From Streptomyces ferrugineus (lineage in GTDB: Bacteria > Actinomycetota > Actinomycetes > Streptomycetales > Streptomycetaceae): a stretch of 64,000 nt of DNA. The position numbers and the translations under genes are program-made. Location: contig NZ_CP063373.1 of assembly GCF_015160855.1 (NCBI RefSeq), forward strand, positions 868,001 to 932,000. Direction: 5' to 3'. The notes under the pieces were generated by a model. The model was not told the DNA's origin. It was given only the letters and a program-made list of their open reading frames with translations, and searched no databases. Positions 30,944 to 39,948 of the stretch are shown here, in pieces. Each line of letters begins with the position of its first letter. Position 1 is the first letter of the stretch.

Positions 30944-32470
30944 TCACAGCACCGCCAGCACCTCCCTCGCCACCCGCTCGCCCGACCGCACCGCCCCGTC
31001 CATGAAGCCCATCCAGTAGGTGGAGGTCTCCGTCCCGGCCCAGTGGATACCGCCGACCGGCTCGCGCACGGCGGGTCCGTACTGGGTCAGCACGCCGGGC
31101 GCGGCGATGGAGACGGGGCCGCCGCGGGTGTAGGCCTCGTTGTTCCAGCGTTGCAGGACGAAGGAGGAAGGGGAGGCGGCTTTCTCGCCGAAGTACGTCG
31201 TGTAGTCCTTCAGCACGGCCGCCCGGACCTCCGCCTCGCTCGCCGCGTCCAGCTTGCGGGCCTCGTCGGCCTCGATGAAGCCCATGAGGGCGCCGTAGGA
31301 GGCGTCGGGAGGGGAGTTGTCGAAGGTGGAGCTGATCACGCCGGAGTCGCTGACGACCTGGCCGTTGAACCCGTCGGCGCGCCAGAAGGGGGTGTCGTAG
31401 ATCGCGATGGCCTTGCCGACCGAGGCCATCGGCAGCCGCTGGGTGAGCTGGTCGCGGGCGGCCGGGAGCAGGGGGTCGTAGGTGATACGGGCGGCGAGGG
31501 GCGGGGCCAGGGCGACGACGACCTTGCGGGCGTTGACGGTGATGCCGTCGGCCGTGACGACGTACCTGCCCCCGGACCTGGCGATCGTCCGCACCGGGGC
31601 GCTGAGCACCACCCGGTCGCCGAGCGTGGCGGCGAGCTTGATCGGCACCAGTTGGGAGCCGCCGACGAAGCGCAGTTCCTGGGCGCCGTTCGCGGTCTCG
31701 GTGAGGCGTTCCAGGGTGCCGGGGTTGGCGGCGTTGCCGGCGGCGGCGATGTAGAAGAGGACGAACAGGAAGGAGAGTTCGCGGGGCTCGGCGGAGAAGA
31801 TCGACGTACAGGCCACGTCGAAGAGGAACTTGGCCGACGGGATGACGGCGTTGGCGCGCAGCCAGGTCTCGAAGGTCTGCCGGTCCCATTCGTCGGCCTT
31901 GGCGGCGGTCCAGGGCGCGTCGACCGGGATCTGCTTGGCCAGGTCGTCGAGCTTGGCCTGCACGATCGCCGCGTTGGCGAGCCCGGCGGCGTCGATGGGC
32001 GGGACCGAGCCGAGGATGCCGTCGGTGGCGTAGGGGGTCTTCTTGCCGTCCTTGTAGAGGAGGTTGTTGCCGGTGTTGTAGGTGGTGAAGGTCTGCACGC
32101 CGAGGGAGTCGGCGAGGGCCTTGATGCGGTCCTGGGTGGGGCCGATGAACTCGCCGCCGCCCTCGGTGATCCCGCCGTTCGCGAGGCTGAGCCCCACGAC
32201 CCGGCCGCCGACGCGGTCTCGGGCCTCCAGGACGACGACCGACTTGCCGGCGGCGACCAGATCGCGGGCCGCGGTGAGTCCGGCCAGCCCGGCGCCGACG
32301 ATCGCGACGTCGACGTCGCGGGATGCCGCGGCCGAGGCGGTCCCGGCGGCCGTGGCGGTCAGGGTGGCGGCGCCGACGGCTGCGGCTGTGCCGCCGAGCA
32401 GGGAGCGCCGGGACATCTGAGGGGTTCGGGGGGTTCGCGGGGCTCGGGGGAGCTGTCTTTCACTTGCCAC
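30944..32470 (-). CDS. Flavin monoamine oxidase-family protein, Tat-exported
   Basis: 508 residues from the GTG at 32470 (GGAGG 6 bases upstream). N-terminus has a twin-arginine signal, SRRSLLGGTAAAVGAATLTA, so it is likely exported folded with FAD. Then the FAD dinucleotide fold DVAIVGAGLAGLTAARDLVA and VVLEARDRVGGR, a substrate domain, and the C-terminal FAD motif GGIHWAGTETSTYWMGFMDG. Residues for covalent flavin (Cys) are not seen. Amine oxidases make aldehyde, ammonia and H2O2. Not preceded by the shared operator; probably monocistronic. Confidence 0.88.
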   Translation of the reverse strand: MASERQLPRAPRTPRTPQMSRRSLLGGTAAAVGAATLTATAAGTASAAASRDVDVAIVGAGLAGLTAARDLVAAGKSVVVLEARDRVGGRVVGLSLANGGITEGGGEFIGPTQDRIKALADSLGVQTFTTYNTGNNLLYKDGKKTPYATDGILGSVPPIDAAGLANAAIVQAKLDDLAKQIPVDAPWTAAKADEWDRQTFETWLRANAVIPSAKFLFDVACTSIFSAEPRELSFLFVLFYIAAAGNAANPGTLERLTETANGAQELRFVGGSQLVPIKLAATLGDRVVLSAPVRTIARSGGRYVVTADGITVNARKVVVALAPPLAARITYDPLLPAARDQLTQRLPMASVGKAIAIYDTPFWRADGFNGQVVSDSGVISSTFDNSPPDASYGALMGFIEADEARKLDAASEAEVRAAVLKDYTTYFGEKAASPSSFVLQRWNNEAYTRGGPVSIAAPGVLTQYGPAVREPVGGIHWAGTETSTYWMGFMDGAVRSGERVAREVLAVL

Positions 32471-32614
32471 GTGCGTCCTCCGTCGGGGCGAGAGGGTGGA
32501 GCGGGAAAGTTGAACAGTGCTCACATTCTGGCCCCGTGCGGCGGCGCGGTACAGCTCCCTCGTCACAACTGACGCTCAAGTAACAAGGGAGATACGTAAG
32601 AGAGTTGAGGGTGT

Positions 32615-33832
32615 CTAGGTCAGCGGCAGCCGGGAGACCAGTGGGCCGCGGTCGCGGTCGCCGGCGATGGCCTTGGCTATCTTCTGGGCGTCGATCGCTA
32701 TCTCACGGAGGTTGCCGCTGATGGGGTGGGTGAAGCCGGTGAAGTAGAGGCCGGGGGCGTCGGCCGGGGTGCGGGCGCCCTGGACGACCGGCTTGCCGCG
32801 CTCGTCGAGGACGCCGAGGTGGCCGACGAGGTCCTCCAGCGCGCGGACGTATCCGGTGGCCGCGATGACGACGTCCGGCGAGACGAGGGTGCCGTCGGCG
32901 AGGTGGACCTTCCCGTCCTCGAACCGCTCGACGGCGGCCACGATCTCGACCCGGCCCTTGCGCACCGCGTCGATGAGCCCGACGTCGAGCACCGGGATCG
33001 CGCCCTGCTCGACCCGGCTGTAGAGCCCGGTGTCGGGGCGCGGCAGCCCCTGCTCCGACAGGTCCGGCACGCTGAGCCTGGCCATGGGCCTGGCGAGCCG
33101 GTCGACGAGCCGTACCGGCAGCCGCCGTACCAGAATGCTGGTGAACTGGCTGGCCCACCCGGCGGTGGAGCGGCGCACGATGTGCGGGGTGGTGCGGACG
33201 GACAGCCGCACCCGTGCGGCGCCGCCCTCCACGAGGTCCACGGCGATCTCGGCGCCGGTGTTGCCGCTGCCGACGACCAGGACGTCGCGGCCGGCGTACG
33301 GCACGGGGTTGCGGTACTGGCCGGCGTGCAGGAACTCGCCGGTGTAGGTGTCCCGTCCGGGCCAGTCCGGGATGAGCGGGGTGTGGTTGTGCCCCGTGGC
33401 GACGACGACCGCGGCACCGGTCAGCTCCCGCCCGCCGGTGGCGCGCAGCAGCCAGCCGGAGCCGTCCGGCGAGGGTTCGACCCTGGACACCTCGACACCG
33501 GTGACGATCTCCAGATCGTGGACCTCGGCGTACTTCTCCAGGTAGCGCACGACGTCGTCCCGCGACACCCAGCGCCCGAAGCGGCGCGGCATCGGCAGCC
33601 CGGGCAGGGCCGACAGCCGCCGGGTGGTGTGCAGACGGAGCCGGTCGTAGTGCCGCCGCCAGGAGGCCCCCACCCGGTCCGACTTCTCCAGCACGACGGC
33701 ACGCAGTCCCCGGGCGCGCAGGGCGTACGCGACGGAGAGTCCGCCGGGGCCGCCGCCTATGACATAGACGGGGCGGTCCGTGGCGGGGGGATCCGTCGCG
33801 GGGCGGTCGGTGCGCTGGGGGGTGTCGGCCAT
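32615..33832 (-). CDS. FAD/NAD(P)-dependent monooxygenase-type oxidoreductase
   Basis: 405 residues from the ATG at 33832; the open frame continues upstream through the 36-bp tandem repeats and should not be included. FAD site VYVIGGGPGGLSVAYALRAR (~20-39), then EKSDRVGASWRRHYDRL (the GxSW-type motif of flavin monooxygenases), a second dinucleotide fold DVLVVGSGNTGAEIAVDLVE (~170-190) and ATGY near the C-terminus. The class N-hydroxylates or performs Baeyer-Villiger/S-oxidation; the exact reaction is unknown. Ribosome site is weak. Confidence 0.84.
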   Translation of the reverse strand: MADTPQRTDRPATDPPATDRPVYVIGGGPGGLSVAYALRARGLRAVVLEKSDRVGASWRRHYDRLRLHTTRRLSALPGLPMPRRFGRWVSRDDVVRYLEKYAEVHDLEIVTGVEVSRVEPSPDGSGWLLRATGGRELTGAAVVVATGHNHTPLIPDWPGRDTYTGEFLHAGQYRNPVPYAGRDVLVVGSGNTGAEIAVDLVEGGAARVRLSVRTTPHIVRRSTAGWASQFTSILVRRLPVRLVDRLARPMARLSVPDLSEQGLPRPDTGLYSRVEQGAIPVLDVGLIDAVRKGRVEIVAAVERFEDGKVHLADGTLVSPDVVIAATGYVRALEDLVGHLGVLDERGKPVVQGARTPADAPGLYFTGFTHPISGNLREIAIDAQKIAKAIAGDRDRGPLVSRLPLT

Positions 33833-34110
33833 GGTCCGGAGCGTAATCACGCAGCCGGTTGATGGGTCTCGGTCAAGCCCGGAATTGATTGCGGATCGAT
33901 CACGGCTGTGGGAGGGCTGGGTGGGATGTGTGGCGTAGGTCTCTTGGTTGTGGGGGTGCGGTGGACGTGCCGAACCCTCGCGGCGAAGCCACGGCGGGGG
34001 CTCGGCACCGCGTTCCCGGGCGGCCGCTTCCGCTTGCGAGTCCGAGGCGCTGAGCGACGCCGAGCGCTCGGCGCGCCCGTGCCCGGCATCCGCGACGTGC
34101 CCACCCCCGG

Positions 34111-34245
34111 CCCACTCCCGTCGCGTCCGCGAGGTACCGCCCCCCGCCCACTCCCGTCGCGTCCGCGAGGTACCGCCCCCCGCCCACTCCCGTCGCGTCC
34201 GCGACGTACCGCCCCCCGCCCACTCCCGTCGCATCCGCGACGGGC
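34111..34245. repeat. 36-bp tandem repeat, about 4 copies
   Basis: Copies start at 34111, 34147, 34183 and 34219 with CCCACTCCCGTCGC, followed by G(T/A)TCCGCGA(G/C)GTACCGCC-type sequence; the last copy differs and a partial copy precedes. 36 is a multiple of three, so every frame keeps a 12-residue repeat. Confidence 0.85.
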
Positions 34246-34483
34246 GACGGCTTGTGGTCGCCCGCCGCGTTGGCGGAGAGGGTCGGCGCGTTCGTCGCGT
34301 CCACGGCCGTGCCGTCGAGCTCGACGGGGACGCCGACGTTCAGGCTCTGGTGCGTCTCGTCGACGTCGAGCAGGCGTCCGGCCGTCGCGACCCCGGCGGT
34401 CGCGCGGTCGCGCGGTCGCCCGATCGCCAACAGTTCCGTGGACTCATCGCGGACGCACAGGTGATTGTCAGGCCCCGCTCATC

Positions 34484-34496
34484 TGACGTACCGTCA
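34484..34496. promoter_or_regulatory. TGACG-N3-CGTCA operator
   Basis: TGACGTACCGTCA, perfect, ending 5 bases before the ATG of the DoxX-like gene. There is no room for a ribosome site between them, so the transcript is likely leaderless or starts inside the operator. Confidence 0.75.
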
Positions 34497-34501
34497 GATC
34501 C

Positions 34502-34948
34502 ATGGACGCGATCTGGCTCACAGGTGCGGAATGGCTGGCCGTGCTCCGGATAGGCCTCGGGCTGTGGTGGCTGGAGAGCTGGCGGCACAAGGACAAGAAG
34601 AGCTGGTTCGAGGGGGCGGGGATCGCCTGGGCGGCGGACGTGGCGGCCAAGCACCGCTGGAACGCCGTGCGGTCCGGCTTCGACGTCGTCGTGGCCCCGA
34701 GGCCGCGGACCATGGCGTACGTCGTCCTCTACGCCGAGCTCGCCCTCGGACTCGGGCTCGTCCTCGGGTTCCTCACCCCGGTCGCCCTCGTCGGCGGGCT
34801 GCTGCTCAACGTCCTCTACTTCGCCCTGATGATCCACGACTGGGCCGAGCAGGGGCAGAACTCGATGATGGCGCTGATCTCGGTCGTCGCGCTGTTCGGG
34901 ATGTCCTGGCAGTCGTGGTCCGTGGACAGCGCGCTCGGGCTGTTCTGA
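34502..34948 (+). CDS. DoxX-family-like membrane protein
   Basis: 148 residues with about four hydrophobic segments: AEWLAVLRIGLGLWWLESW (~9-27), a second at TMAYVVLYAELALGLGLVLG, a third at LTPVALVGGLLLNVLYFALM, and MMALISVVALFGMSW. The first helix with WWLESWRHKDK and the short loop pattern fit DoxX/terminal-quinol-oxidase-subunit-like proteins. A role in redox coupling to quinones is plausible for the family. Operator-controlled and coupled (TGATG) to the DUF35 gene, so linked to the acyl-CoA catabolic set. No ribosome site; leaderless start inferred. Confidence 0.75.
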   Translation: MDAIWLTGAEWLAVLRIGLGLWWLESWRHKDKKSWFEGAGIAWAADVAAKHRWNAVRSGFDVVVAPRPRTMAYVVLYAELALGLGLVLGFLTPVALVGGLLLNVLYFALMIHDWAEQGQNSMMALISVVALFGMSWQSWSVDSALGLF

Positions 34949-35385
34949 TGGGCGGGCAGCGGTACGACATCCCCGAGGCCGACGCCTTCACACGGACCTA
35001 CTGGGACGCGGCGGCCGAAGGACGGCTCCTGGTCCGCCGCTGCCGGGCCTGCGCCCGTGCCCACCACTACCCCCGCGAGTTCTGCCCGCACTGCTGGAGC
35101 GAGGACGTCGACTGGGAGACCGCGAGCGGGCTCGCCACCCTCTACACCTGGTCCGTCGTGCACCGCAACGACCTGCCGCCCTTCGGGACGCGGACGCCGT
35201 ACGTCGCCGCGGTCGTCGATCTCGCCGAGGGGCCCCGCATGATGACCGAGGTCGTGGGGTGCGCGGACGCGGCGCTGCTGCGGGCCGGGGCGGAGCTGGA
35301 GGTCGCCTTCCGGGACGGGGTGCCGGTGTTCCGGCCCAGGGGCGTCGTGGGAGTCCCCACAGCACCCCCTGCGGTGGCGAGTTGA
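34948..35385 (+). CDS. Zn-ribbon/OB-fold protein (DUF35/ChsH2-type)
   Basis: 145 residues. Rubredoxin-like zinc ribbon CRACARAHHYPREFCPHC (two CxxC-type pairs, ~32-49) and an OB-fold (ATLYTWSVVHRNDLPPFGTR, AAVVDLAEGPRMMTEVVG). DUF35 proteins pair with thiolase-like proteins and, in steroid side-chain degradation, form the aldolase complex with Ltp2-type partners. No thiolase is adjacent; the nearest is the Cys-lacking thiolase-like protein at 39949-41127, a plausible partner. Its start overlaps the DoxX-like stop by one base. Confidence 0.85.
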   Translation: MGGQRYDIPEADAFTRTYWDAAAEGRLLVRRCRACARAHHYPREFCPHCWSEDVDWETASGLATLYTWSVVHRNDLPPFGTRTPYVAAVVDLAEGPRMMTEVVGCADAALLRAGAELEVAFRDGVPVFRPRGVVGVPTAPPAVAS

Positions 35386-35409
35386 TCGCCGGGTGGTTTC
35401 AATGAGCCC

Positions 35410-36009
35410 ATGACCCTCGCCGGCGGCCCGCGGCACGCCCACCCCCTCCCCGACCTGTACGGTCACGGCCTGCGGCTGCGTCCCTGGGACGCGGACGCCG
35501 AGACGGACGTCGAGGCGTGGTTCCGGGGGCGTACCGACCCGGAGTTCCGGCGCTGGAACACCCCGCTGAGGATCACCACCGACCTCGACAGCGCCCGCGA
35601 CTCCCTGCGCACCGCCGTCGAGAACATGGCCGACGGCACCTCGGCGCCGTACTGCGTCACCGACGCCACGACCGGCGCACCCCTCGGGCACCTCGGCGTC
35701 AACGTCATCAACCGGGTCATGAGCTCCGCCCGCGTCGGCTACTGGGTGCTGCCCGAGGCCCGCGGCCGTCGCGTCGCCACCCACGCGCTCGCCGTCGCCG
35801 CCCGCTGGGCCCTGACCGAACTCGGCCTGCATCGCCTCGAACTCGACCACGCCGTCGGCCACGACTCCTCCTGCCACATCGCCGAGCGGTGCGGCTTCCG
35901 CTACGAGGGGACCCTGCGGGGCGCGATGTGGGAGGCGGAGCGGCACGACGCGTACCGGGACATGCACCTGCACGCCCGGCTGGCCACCGACCCGGACGTC
36001 GATGCCTAG
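35410..36009 (+). CDS. GNAT acetyltransferase (RimJ/RimL-like)
   Basis: 199 residues. Signatures of ribosomal-protein-type GNATs: GLRLRPWDADAETDVEAWF, GYWVLPEARGRRVATHALAV (acetyl-CoA loop) and, near the end, LHRLELDHAVGHDSSCHIAE followed by RCGFRYEGTLR. The ATG start follows GTTTCAATGAG; alternative starts not needed. Function (protein or antibiotic acetylation) unknown. Follows the DUF35 gene by 24 bases, so possibly in the same transcript, but no functional link is evident. Confidence 0.86.
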   Translation: MTLAGGPRHAHPLPDLYGHGLRLRPWDADAETDVEAWFRGRTDPEFRRWNTPLRITTDLDSARDSLRTAVENMADGTSAPYCVTDATTGAPLGHLGVNVINRVMSSARVGYWVLPEARGRRVATHALAVAARWALTELGLHRLELDHAVGHDSSCHIAERCGFRYEGTLRGAMWEAERHDAYRDMHLHARLATDPDVDA

Positions 36010-36130
36010 ACCCACGAGCCCGTGAACCCCAGGCCCGCCAACCCCCGCCTGAGAGTGGCGTCTTGTGTCGGCTTCGTGTCCACGGCGGAAATGGGTGCAC
36101 AACCCACTCCCCGGCGCGGGATCATGAGGT

Positions 36131-37003
36131 ATGCGCCCGGACGACTGGTACTGCACCCAGGACCTCACCGCCTTCCTCTCCCACGCCGGCGGCTTCCTGC
36201 GCTCACGCCCCGATCTGCACACCGTCGCCCTGACGGTGACCGAGACGCTGCGCACGGGCGGGCTGCGGGCGTACGGCGACGAGGCGCCTGTGTTCGGCGC
36301 GCTGGAGCTGAGCGGGCAGGTGCGCGCCGCCTACTTCCGCACCCCGCCCTACCGGCTGAACGTCACCCCGCTCACCCCCGACGAGGCCGACGCCCTCGCC
36401 GCCCACCTGGTCGCCCTCGGGCACCGGATCCCCGGCGTCATCGCCGCCCGCGAGACCGCCGAGGCCTTCGCCGCCGCCTGGCGCCGGCACGCGGGGGTCC
36501 GTGGCACCGTCAGCCAGCGTCAACGGCTGTACCGGCTGGGCAACCTGACCGCGCCGCAGCCCGTTCCGGCGGGCCGCGCGCGGGTCGCCGGCAAGGGGGA
36601 CCGGGAGCAACTGATCCGCTGGTACGGCGAGTTCGGCGAGGCCGTAGGCGACCACGCCTCCCGTGACCCCGCCGCATGGGCCGACTCGCGCATCGCCTAC
36701 GGAGGCGTCACCTTCTGGGAGAGCGAGGACGGCACCCCCCTCGCCATGGCCGGCGTGACCCCGGTGGTCGCCGGCCAGGTCCGGGTCGCACCCGTCTACA
36801 CCCCGGCCCACTCGCGCGGCCGCGGCTACGCGGGGGCGGTCACGGCGGCGGTCAGCCGGGCCGTGCTCGCCTCCGGCATCCGCGAGCTGGTGCTCTTCAC
36901 CGACCTGGCCAACCAGACCAGCAACAGCCTCTACCAGCGCATCGGATTCCGGCCGGTGGCCGACTTCGCCGCGTACGACTTCCGCGGGGCCCGGGGCTTC
37001 TAG
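36131..37003 (+). CDS. GNAT-family N-acetyltransferase, two-domain
   Basis: 290 residues. The C-terminal half holds the acetyl-CoA-binding GNAT: RVAPVYTPAHSRGRGYAGAV (RGRGxA loop) and SLYQRIGFRPVADFAAYDF. The N-terminal half is a degenerate GNAT-like domain without the binding loop. This double-domain layout is common among uncharacterised Streptomyces acetyltransferases. Substrate unknown. Upstream region contains GAGGT just before the ATG. Confidence 0.84.
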   Translation: MRPDDWYCTQDLTAFLSHAGGFLRSRPDLHTVALTVTETLRTGGLRAYGDEAPVFGALELSGQVRAAYFRTPPYRLNVTPLTPDEADALAAHLVALGHRIPGVIAARETAEAFAAAWRRHAGVRGTVSQRQRLYRLGNLTAPQPVPAGRARVAGKGDREQLIRWYGEFGEAVGDHASRDPAAWADSRIAYGGVTFWESEDGTPLAMAGVTPVVAGQVRVAPVYTPAHSRGRGYAGAVTAAVSRAVLASGIRELVLFTDLANQTSNSLYQRIGFRPVADFAAYDFRGARGF

Positions 37004-37178
37004 GGGACGCCCCGGGGCCGTCCGGCCGGTGGCCGGTGACCTCTTGAGCAAGACGGCGCCGAGCCCGTTCCGGTTGTGCGACTCGAGGACCATCCGGGGG
37101 GCCTGTCCATCCGCCCTGGGATGGAGCAACCTTCGCCTCGTTGATGGATTCGCCCAACTCCCGTGCGCGAAAGGGTTG

Positions 37179-38789
37179 ATGCGTCGCATCCGCACCAACC
37201 CCGAGGGGACCCCCCACGTGCGCAGCAGCCGAATAGCCTGTGTCCTGGCGGCCAGTGCCGTCGCCACCCTGGTACCCGCGCTCACGCCGGCCACGGCATC
37301 AGCGGCCGCGGATCCCCTGAACCAGTACCTGCGGCAGAAGCCGGCATGGCAGCGCTGCGACAGAGAGACGCCGGCGAACTTCCAGTGCGCCACCATCAAG
37401 GTGCCGCTCGACTACCGCCACCCCGGCGGCAAGAAGCTCGACCTCGCGATATCGAGGCTGAAGACGAGCACCGACGCGGAGCGCCGCGGCGTGCTGCTGC
37501 TCAACCCGGGCGGCCCCGGCGGTCCCGGCGTCGACATGCCGCAGTGGATGGCGAGCGAGCTGCCGAAGAGCGTGAAGGCCAAGTACGACCTCGTGGGCTT
37601 CGACCCGCGAGGCATCGGCCGGAGCTCGGGCGTCGGCTGCGGCATGACGGACGAGGAACAGCAGTGGCAACGGGAGTACAAGCCCGAGGCGTTCGCCAAG
37701 GACGTGAAGTGGGCGCGCACCGTCGCCGAGAAGTGCGCCGCCAGGCAGGGCGACAAGCTGCGCCACATCAGCACCCGCAACACCGCCCGGGACATGGACG
37801 TGATCCGGGCCGTGCTCGGCGAGAAGAAGATCTCCTACCTGGGGTACTCGTACGGCACCTACCTCGGCGCGGTCTACACGCAGATGTTCCCGAAGCGCTC
37901 CGACCGCTTCGTGCTGGACAGCGCCGTCGACCCGGCCCGGGTCTGGCGCGGCATGATCCAGATCTGGGCGGAGGGCACCGAGCCCGCCTTCACCAGGTGG
38001 ACCGAGTGGACCGCGAAGCGCCACTCCACCTACAAGCTGGGCAAGACTCCCGAGGCGGTCCGCAAGACCTTCTACGACCTGGTCGCCCAGGCCGACCGCA
38101 AGCCCATCGACCTCGACGGCGAACTGCTGACCGGAGGTGACATCCGCGCCGGCAGCCGTGCCTCGTTCTTCGACGTGCGCTACGCCGCCGAGTCGATCGT
38201 CGAGCTGAAGAAGGCCGCCGAGGGCAGGGCCCCGTCCCGTGAGCGGGAGAGCGGGACGCCCACGCCGGTTCCGCCGTCGTTCGGCCGGGCCGTGCCCGAG
38301 GACAACGGCACCGCCGCCTTCTGGACCGTCGTCTGTGCCGACACCCGCAACTGGCCGCGCGACCCCGAGCGGTACCGCAGCGACGCGATCCGGGACAAGG
38401 CCAGGTACCCGCTGTACGGCGACATCGCGTCCAACATCAAGCCGTGCGCCTTCTGGAAGAAGGGCAGCGAGCCCGCCACCAGGATCGACAACAAGGTCGG
38501 CGCGCTGATCCTGCAGAACGAGTGGGACTCCCAGACCCCGCTGGCCAGCGGCCAGGGCCTGCGCCGGGTCATGAAGGGCGCGAAGCTGGTCACCGTCCTC
38601 GGCGGCGTCGGACACGGCATCTACGGCACCAAGTCCTGCGCGGACAAGACGGCCACGGCCTACCTGACCACCGGAAAGCTGCCGACGAAGGACACGGCCT
38701 GCAAGACCCCGCCGGCGGCCCGCGAACGCGGCACCGACAGCCCGCTGCCGCTGCCGACGCCTCAGGGAATCCCGGGGCTGGCCGGCTAG
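37179..38789 (+). CDS. Secreted alpha/beta-hydrolase, tripeptidyl-aminopeptidase type
   Basis: 536 residues from the ATG at 37179; a GTG at 37218 is an equal candidate (523 residues). A signal peptide (SSRIACVLAASAVATLVPAL, then ATASA) is followed by the family start PLNQYLRQKPAWQRC. Oxyanion region LLLNPGGPGGPGVD, nucleophile elbow GYSYGTYLG with Ser ~224, and a C-terminal TAP-like domain ending LGGVGHGIYGTKSCADK with the catalytic His. This is the SlpD/SlpE or tripeptidyl-aminopeptidase family, which trims proteins outside the cell. Cysteines suggest disulfides. Convergent and overlapping by 4 bases with the PNP-oxidase gene. Confidence 0.88.
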   Translation: MRRIRTNPEGTPHVRSSRIACVLAASAVATLVPALTPATASAAADPLNQYLRQKPAWQRCDRETPANFQCATIKVPLDYRHPGGKKLDLAISRLKTSTDAERRGVLLLNPGGPGGPGVDMPQWMASELPKSVKAKYDLVGFDPRGIGRSSGVGCGMTDEEQQWQREYKPEAFAKDVKWARTVAEKCAARQGDKLRHISTRNTARDMDVIRAVLGEKKISYLGYSYGTYLGAVYTQMFPKRSDRFVLDSAVDPARVWRGMIQIWAEGTEPAFTRWTEWTAKRHSTYKLGKTPEAVRKTFYDLVAQADRKPIDLDGELLTGGDIRAGSRASFFDVRYAAESIVELKKAAEGRAPSRERESGTPTPVPPSFGRAVPEDNGTAAFWTVVCADTRNWPRDPERYRSDAIRDKARYPLYGDIASNIKPCAFWKKGSEPATRIDNKVGALILQNEWDSQTPLASGQGLRRVMKGAKLVTVLGGVGHGIYGTKSCADKTATAYLTTGKLPTKDTACKTPPAARERGTDSPLPLPTPQGIPGLAG

Positions 38790-39460
38790 GGCCACAGCAG
38801 TTGCTTCGCCCAGCCCTGCGTGCGCCCCTCCTCCTCCGTACGGCGGTAGACGAGCCGTACGTGGCGCCGGGCCGCGTCGCCCTGGAAGAACTCGACCGTG
38901 TCGGGGCGCAGGCGGTACAGGGTCCAGGACGGGACCGGGGCGTCCGGTTCGAGCTGGGCGCGTTCCCAGGCCGCCTGTGACTCCCGCGCCAACTCCTCCA
39001 GCGAGGAGAGGACTTCGCTCTGGCGGCCGGTCAGGGCCGCCGCCAGGGCGCCGGTGGAGCGGGCGTGCAGGTCGGCCTGGGATTCGGCGGACGGGGCCGC
39101 GGTGACCGGGCCGCGGACCCGTACCTGGCGGGCCTGGGCCGGCCAGTAGAAGCCGAGGGCCGCGTACGGGCGGGCGGCGAGCTGGCGGCCCTTGCCGCTG
39201 CCCGCGTGGGAGGCGAAGGACCAGCCGGAGGTGTCGGCGCCGTGCAGCATCACGGTCCGTACGTCCGGCAGGCCCTCCTCGTCCGCCGTGGCCAGGGACA
39301 TCGTGTGCGGCTCCACCTGCCCGGCCGCGACCGCCTGAGCGAACCAGGTGGTGAAGAGGGCCAGCGGGTCGGCGGGCGCGGCCGCCGGGTCGAAGGTGGG
39401 CAGGTCCGCCACGTCCCAGACCCGCAGCGACCTCAGCAACTCATGAAGATCCGTTCCCAT
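38786..39460 (-). CDS. Pyridoxamine 5'-phosphate oxidase-like protein
   Basis: 224 residues, normal for PdxH. Features: PLALFTTWFAQAVAAGQVEP, MSLATADEEGLPDVRTVMLH, FASHAGSGKGRQLAARPYAA (FMN phosphate-binding), FYWPAQARQVRVRGPVTAA, and the C-terminal RLRPDTVEFFQGDAARRHVR that binds the substrate. It would oxidise PNP/PMP to pyridoxal phosphate with FMN. The final RLxP-type tail is altered (KQLLWP). Streptomyces usually have more than one PdxH-like protein, so it may be a paralogue with another substrate. Confidence 0.85.
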   Translation of the reverse strand: MGTDLHELLRSLRVWDVADLPTFDPAAAPADPLALFTTWFAQAVAAGQVEPHTMSLATADEEGLPDVRTVMLHGADTSGWSFASHAGSGKGRQLAARPYAALGFYWPAQARQVRVRGPVTAAPSAESQADLHARSTGALAAALTGRQSEVLSSLEELARESQAAWERAQLEPDAPVPSWTLYRLRPDTVEFFQGDAARRHVRLVYRRTEEEGRTQGWAKQLLWP

Positions 39461-39493
39461 GGCCCGATTGTCGCGTGCCTGCGGCTCCCGGAA

Positions 39494-39919
39494 TCACACC
39501 TGACCGAGGTCCGACGACACCCAGCGCTCGGGGCGCATGTGGATGACGACCTGCTCGCCGTGGTTCTTCCAGGCGAAGTCGACATAGCCGTCGACCTTCT
39601 CGGCCGGGAGGTAGCGGGCCGAGACCTCCCGGAGGTGGTCGAGCGTGGCGGGGGTGGTGCTGATGACCGGGCCCTCGACCGACGCGTAGCGGATCGTGGG
39701 GTCGAGGCGGTCGACCATCAGGGAGAACCGGCCCGCCTCCTGGATCAGCTGGTTCTTGCGGGAGTCCAGCCCGGTCAGGATCCATACGTCGCCGCCGGGC
39801 TCGTACTGGTACCAGATCGGCACGGTCAGCGGTGCGCGTCCCGCGCCCGCGTCGACCGCCAGGGCGGCGATATGGGGCTCGGCCAGGAACTGTTCACGCT
39901 CTTCGCGGCTCAGGGCCAT
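39494..39919 (-). CDS. PPOX-class FMN/F420-binding protein
   Basis: 141 residues from the ATG at 39919. A pyridoxamine-oxidase-like split barrel: LSREEREQFLAEPHIAALAV, then PLTVPIWYQYEPGGDVWILT and RFSLMVDRLDPTIRYASVEG. The single-domain size and PxxPIWYxY motif match the PPOX class often called F420-dependent. Might reduce a small lipophilic substrate or just bind flavin. 29 bases downstream of the thiolase-like gene on the same strand, so probably cotranscribed with it. Confidence 0.84.
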   Translation of the reverse strand: MALSREEREQFLAEPHIAALAVDAGAGRAPLTVPIWYQYEPGGDVWILTGLDSRKNQLIQEAGRFSLMVDRLDPTIRYASVEGPVISTTPATLDHLREVSARYLPAEKVDGYVDFAWKNHGEQVVIHMRPERWVSSDLGQV

Positions 39920-39948
39920 TGCCTGCGTCCTCTCGATCGGTTCGTGTC

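Larger units (their letters stand above)
33833..34501. other. Long intergenic region with minisatellite
   Basis: 669 bases with no gene that I can name. The centre is the 36-bp tandem repeat at 34111-34245. The minus-strand frame around 34430-33900 reads coding-like on both sides of the repeat (DETHQSLNVGVPVELDGTAV, then repeated ADATGVGGGRY), so a repeat-protein gene or its remnant is possible, but I see no ribosome site. Confidence 0.4.

Noticed and set aside
30944..32470. Possible link of the amine oxidase and the adjacent monooxygenase to the shared-operator regulon.
   Set aside because: Neither has the palindrome upstream; their presence between regulon loci alone is not evidence.
33900..34430. 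176-residue minus-strand frame across the 36-bp repeats.
   Set aside because: Parts look protein-like, but there is no ribosome site, and the repeat keeps all frames open; listed only as a possible remnant.
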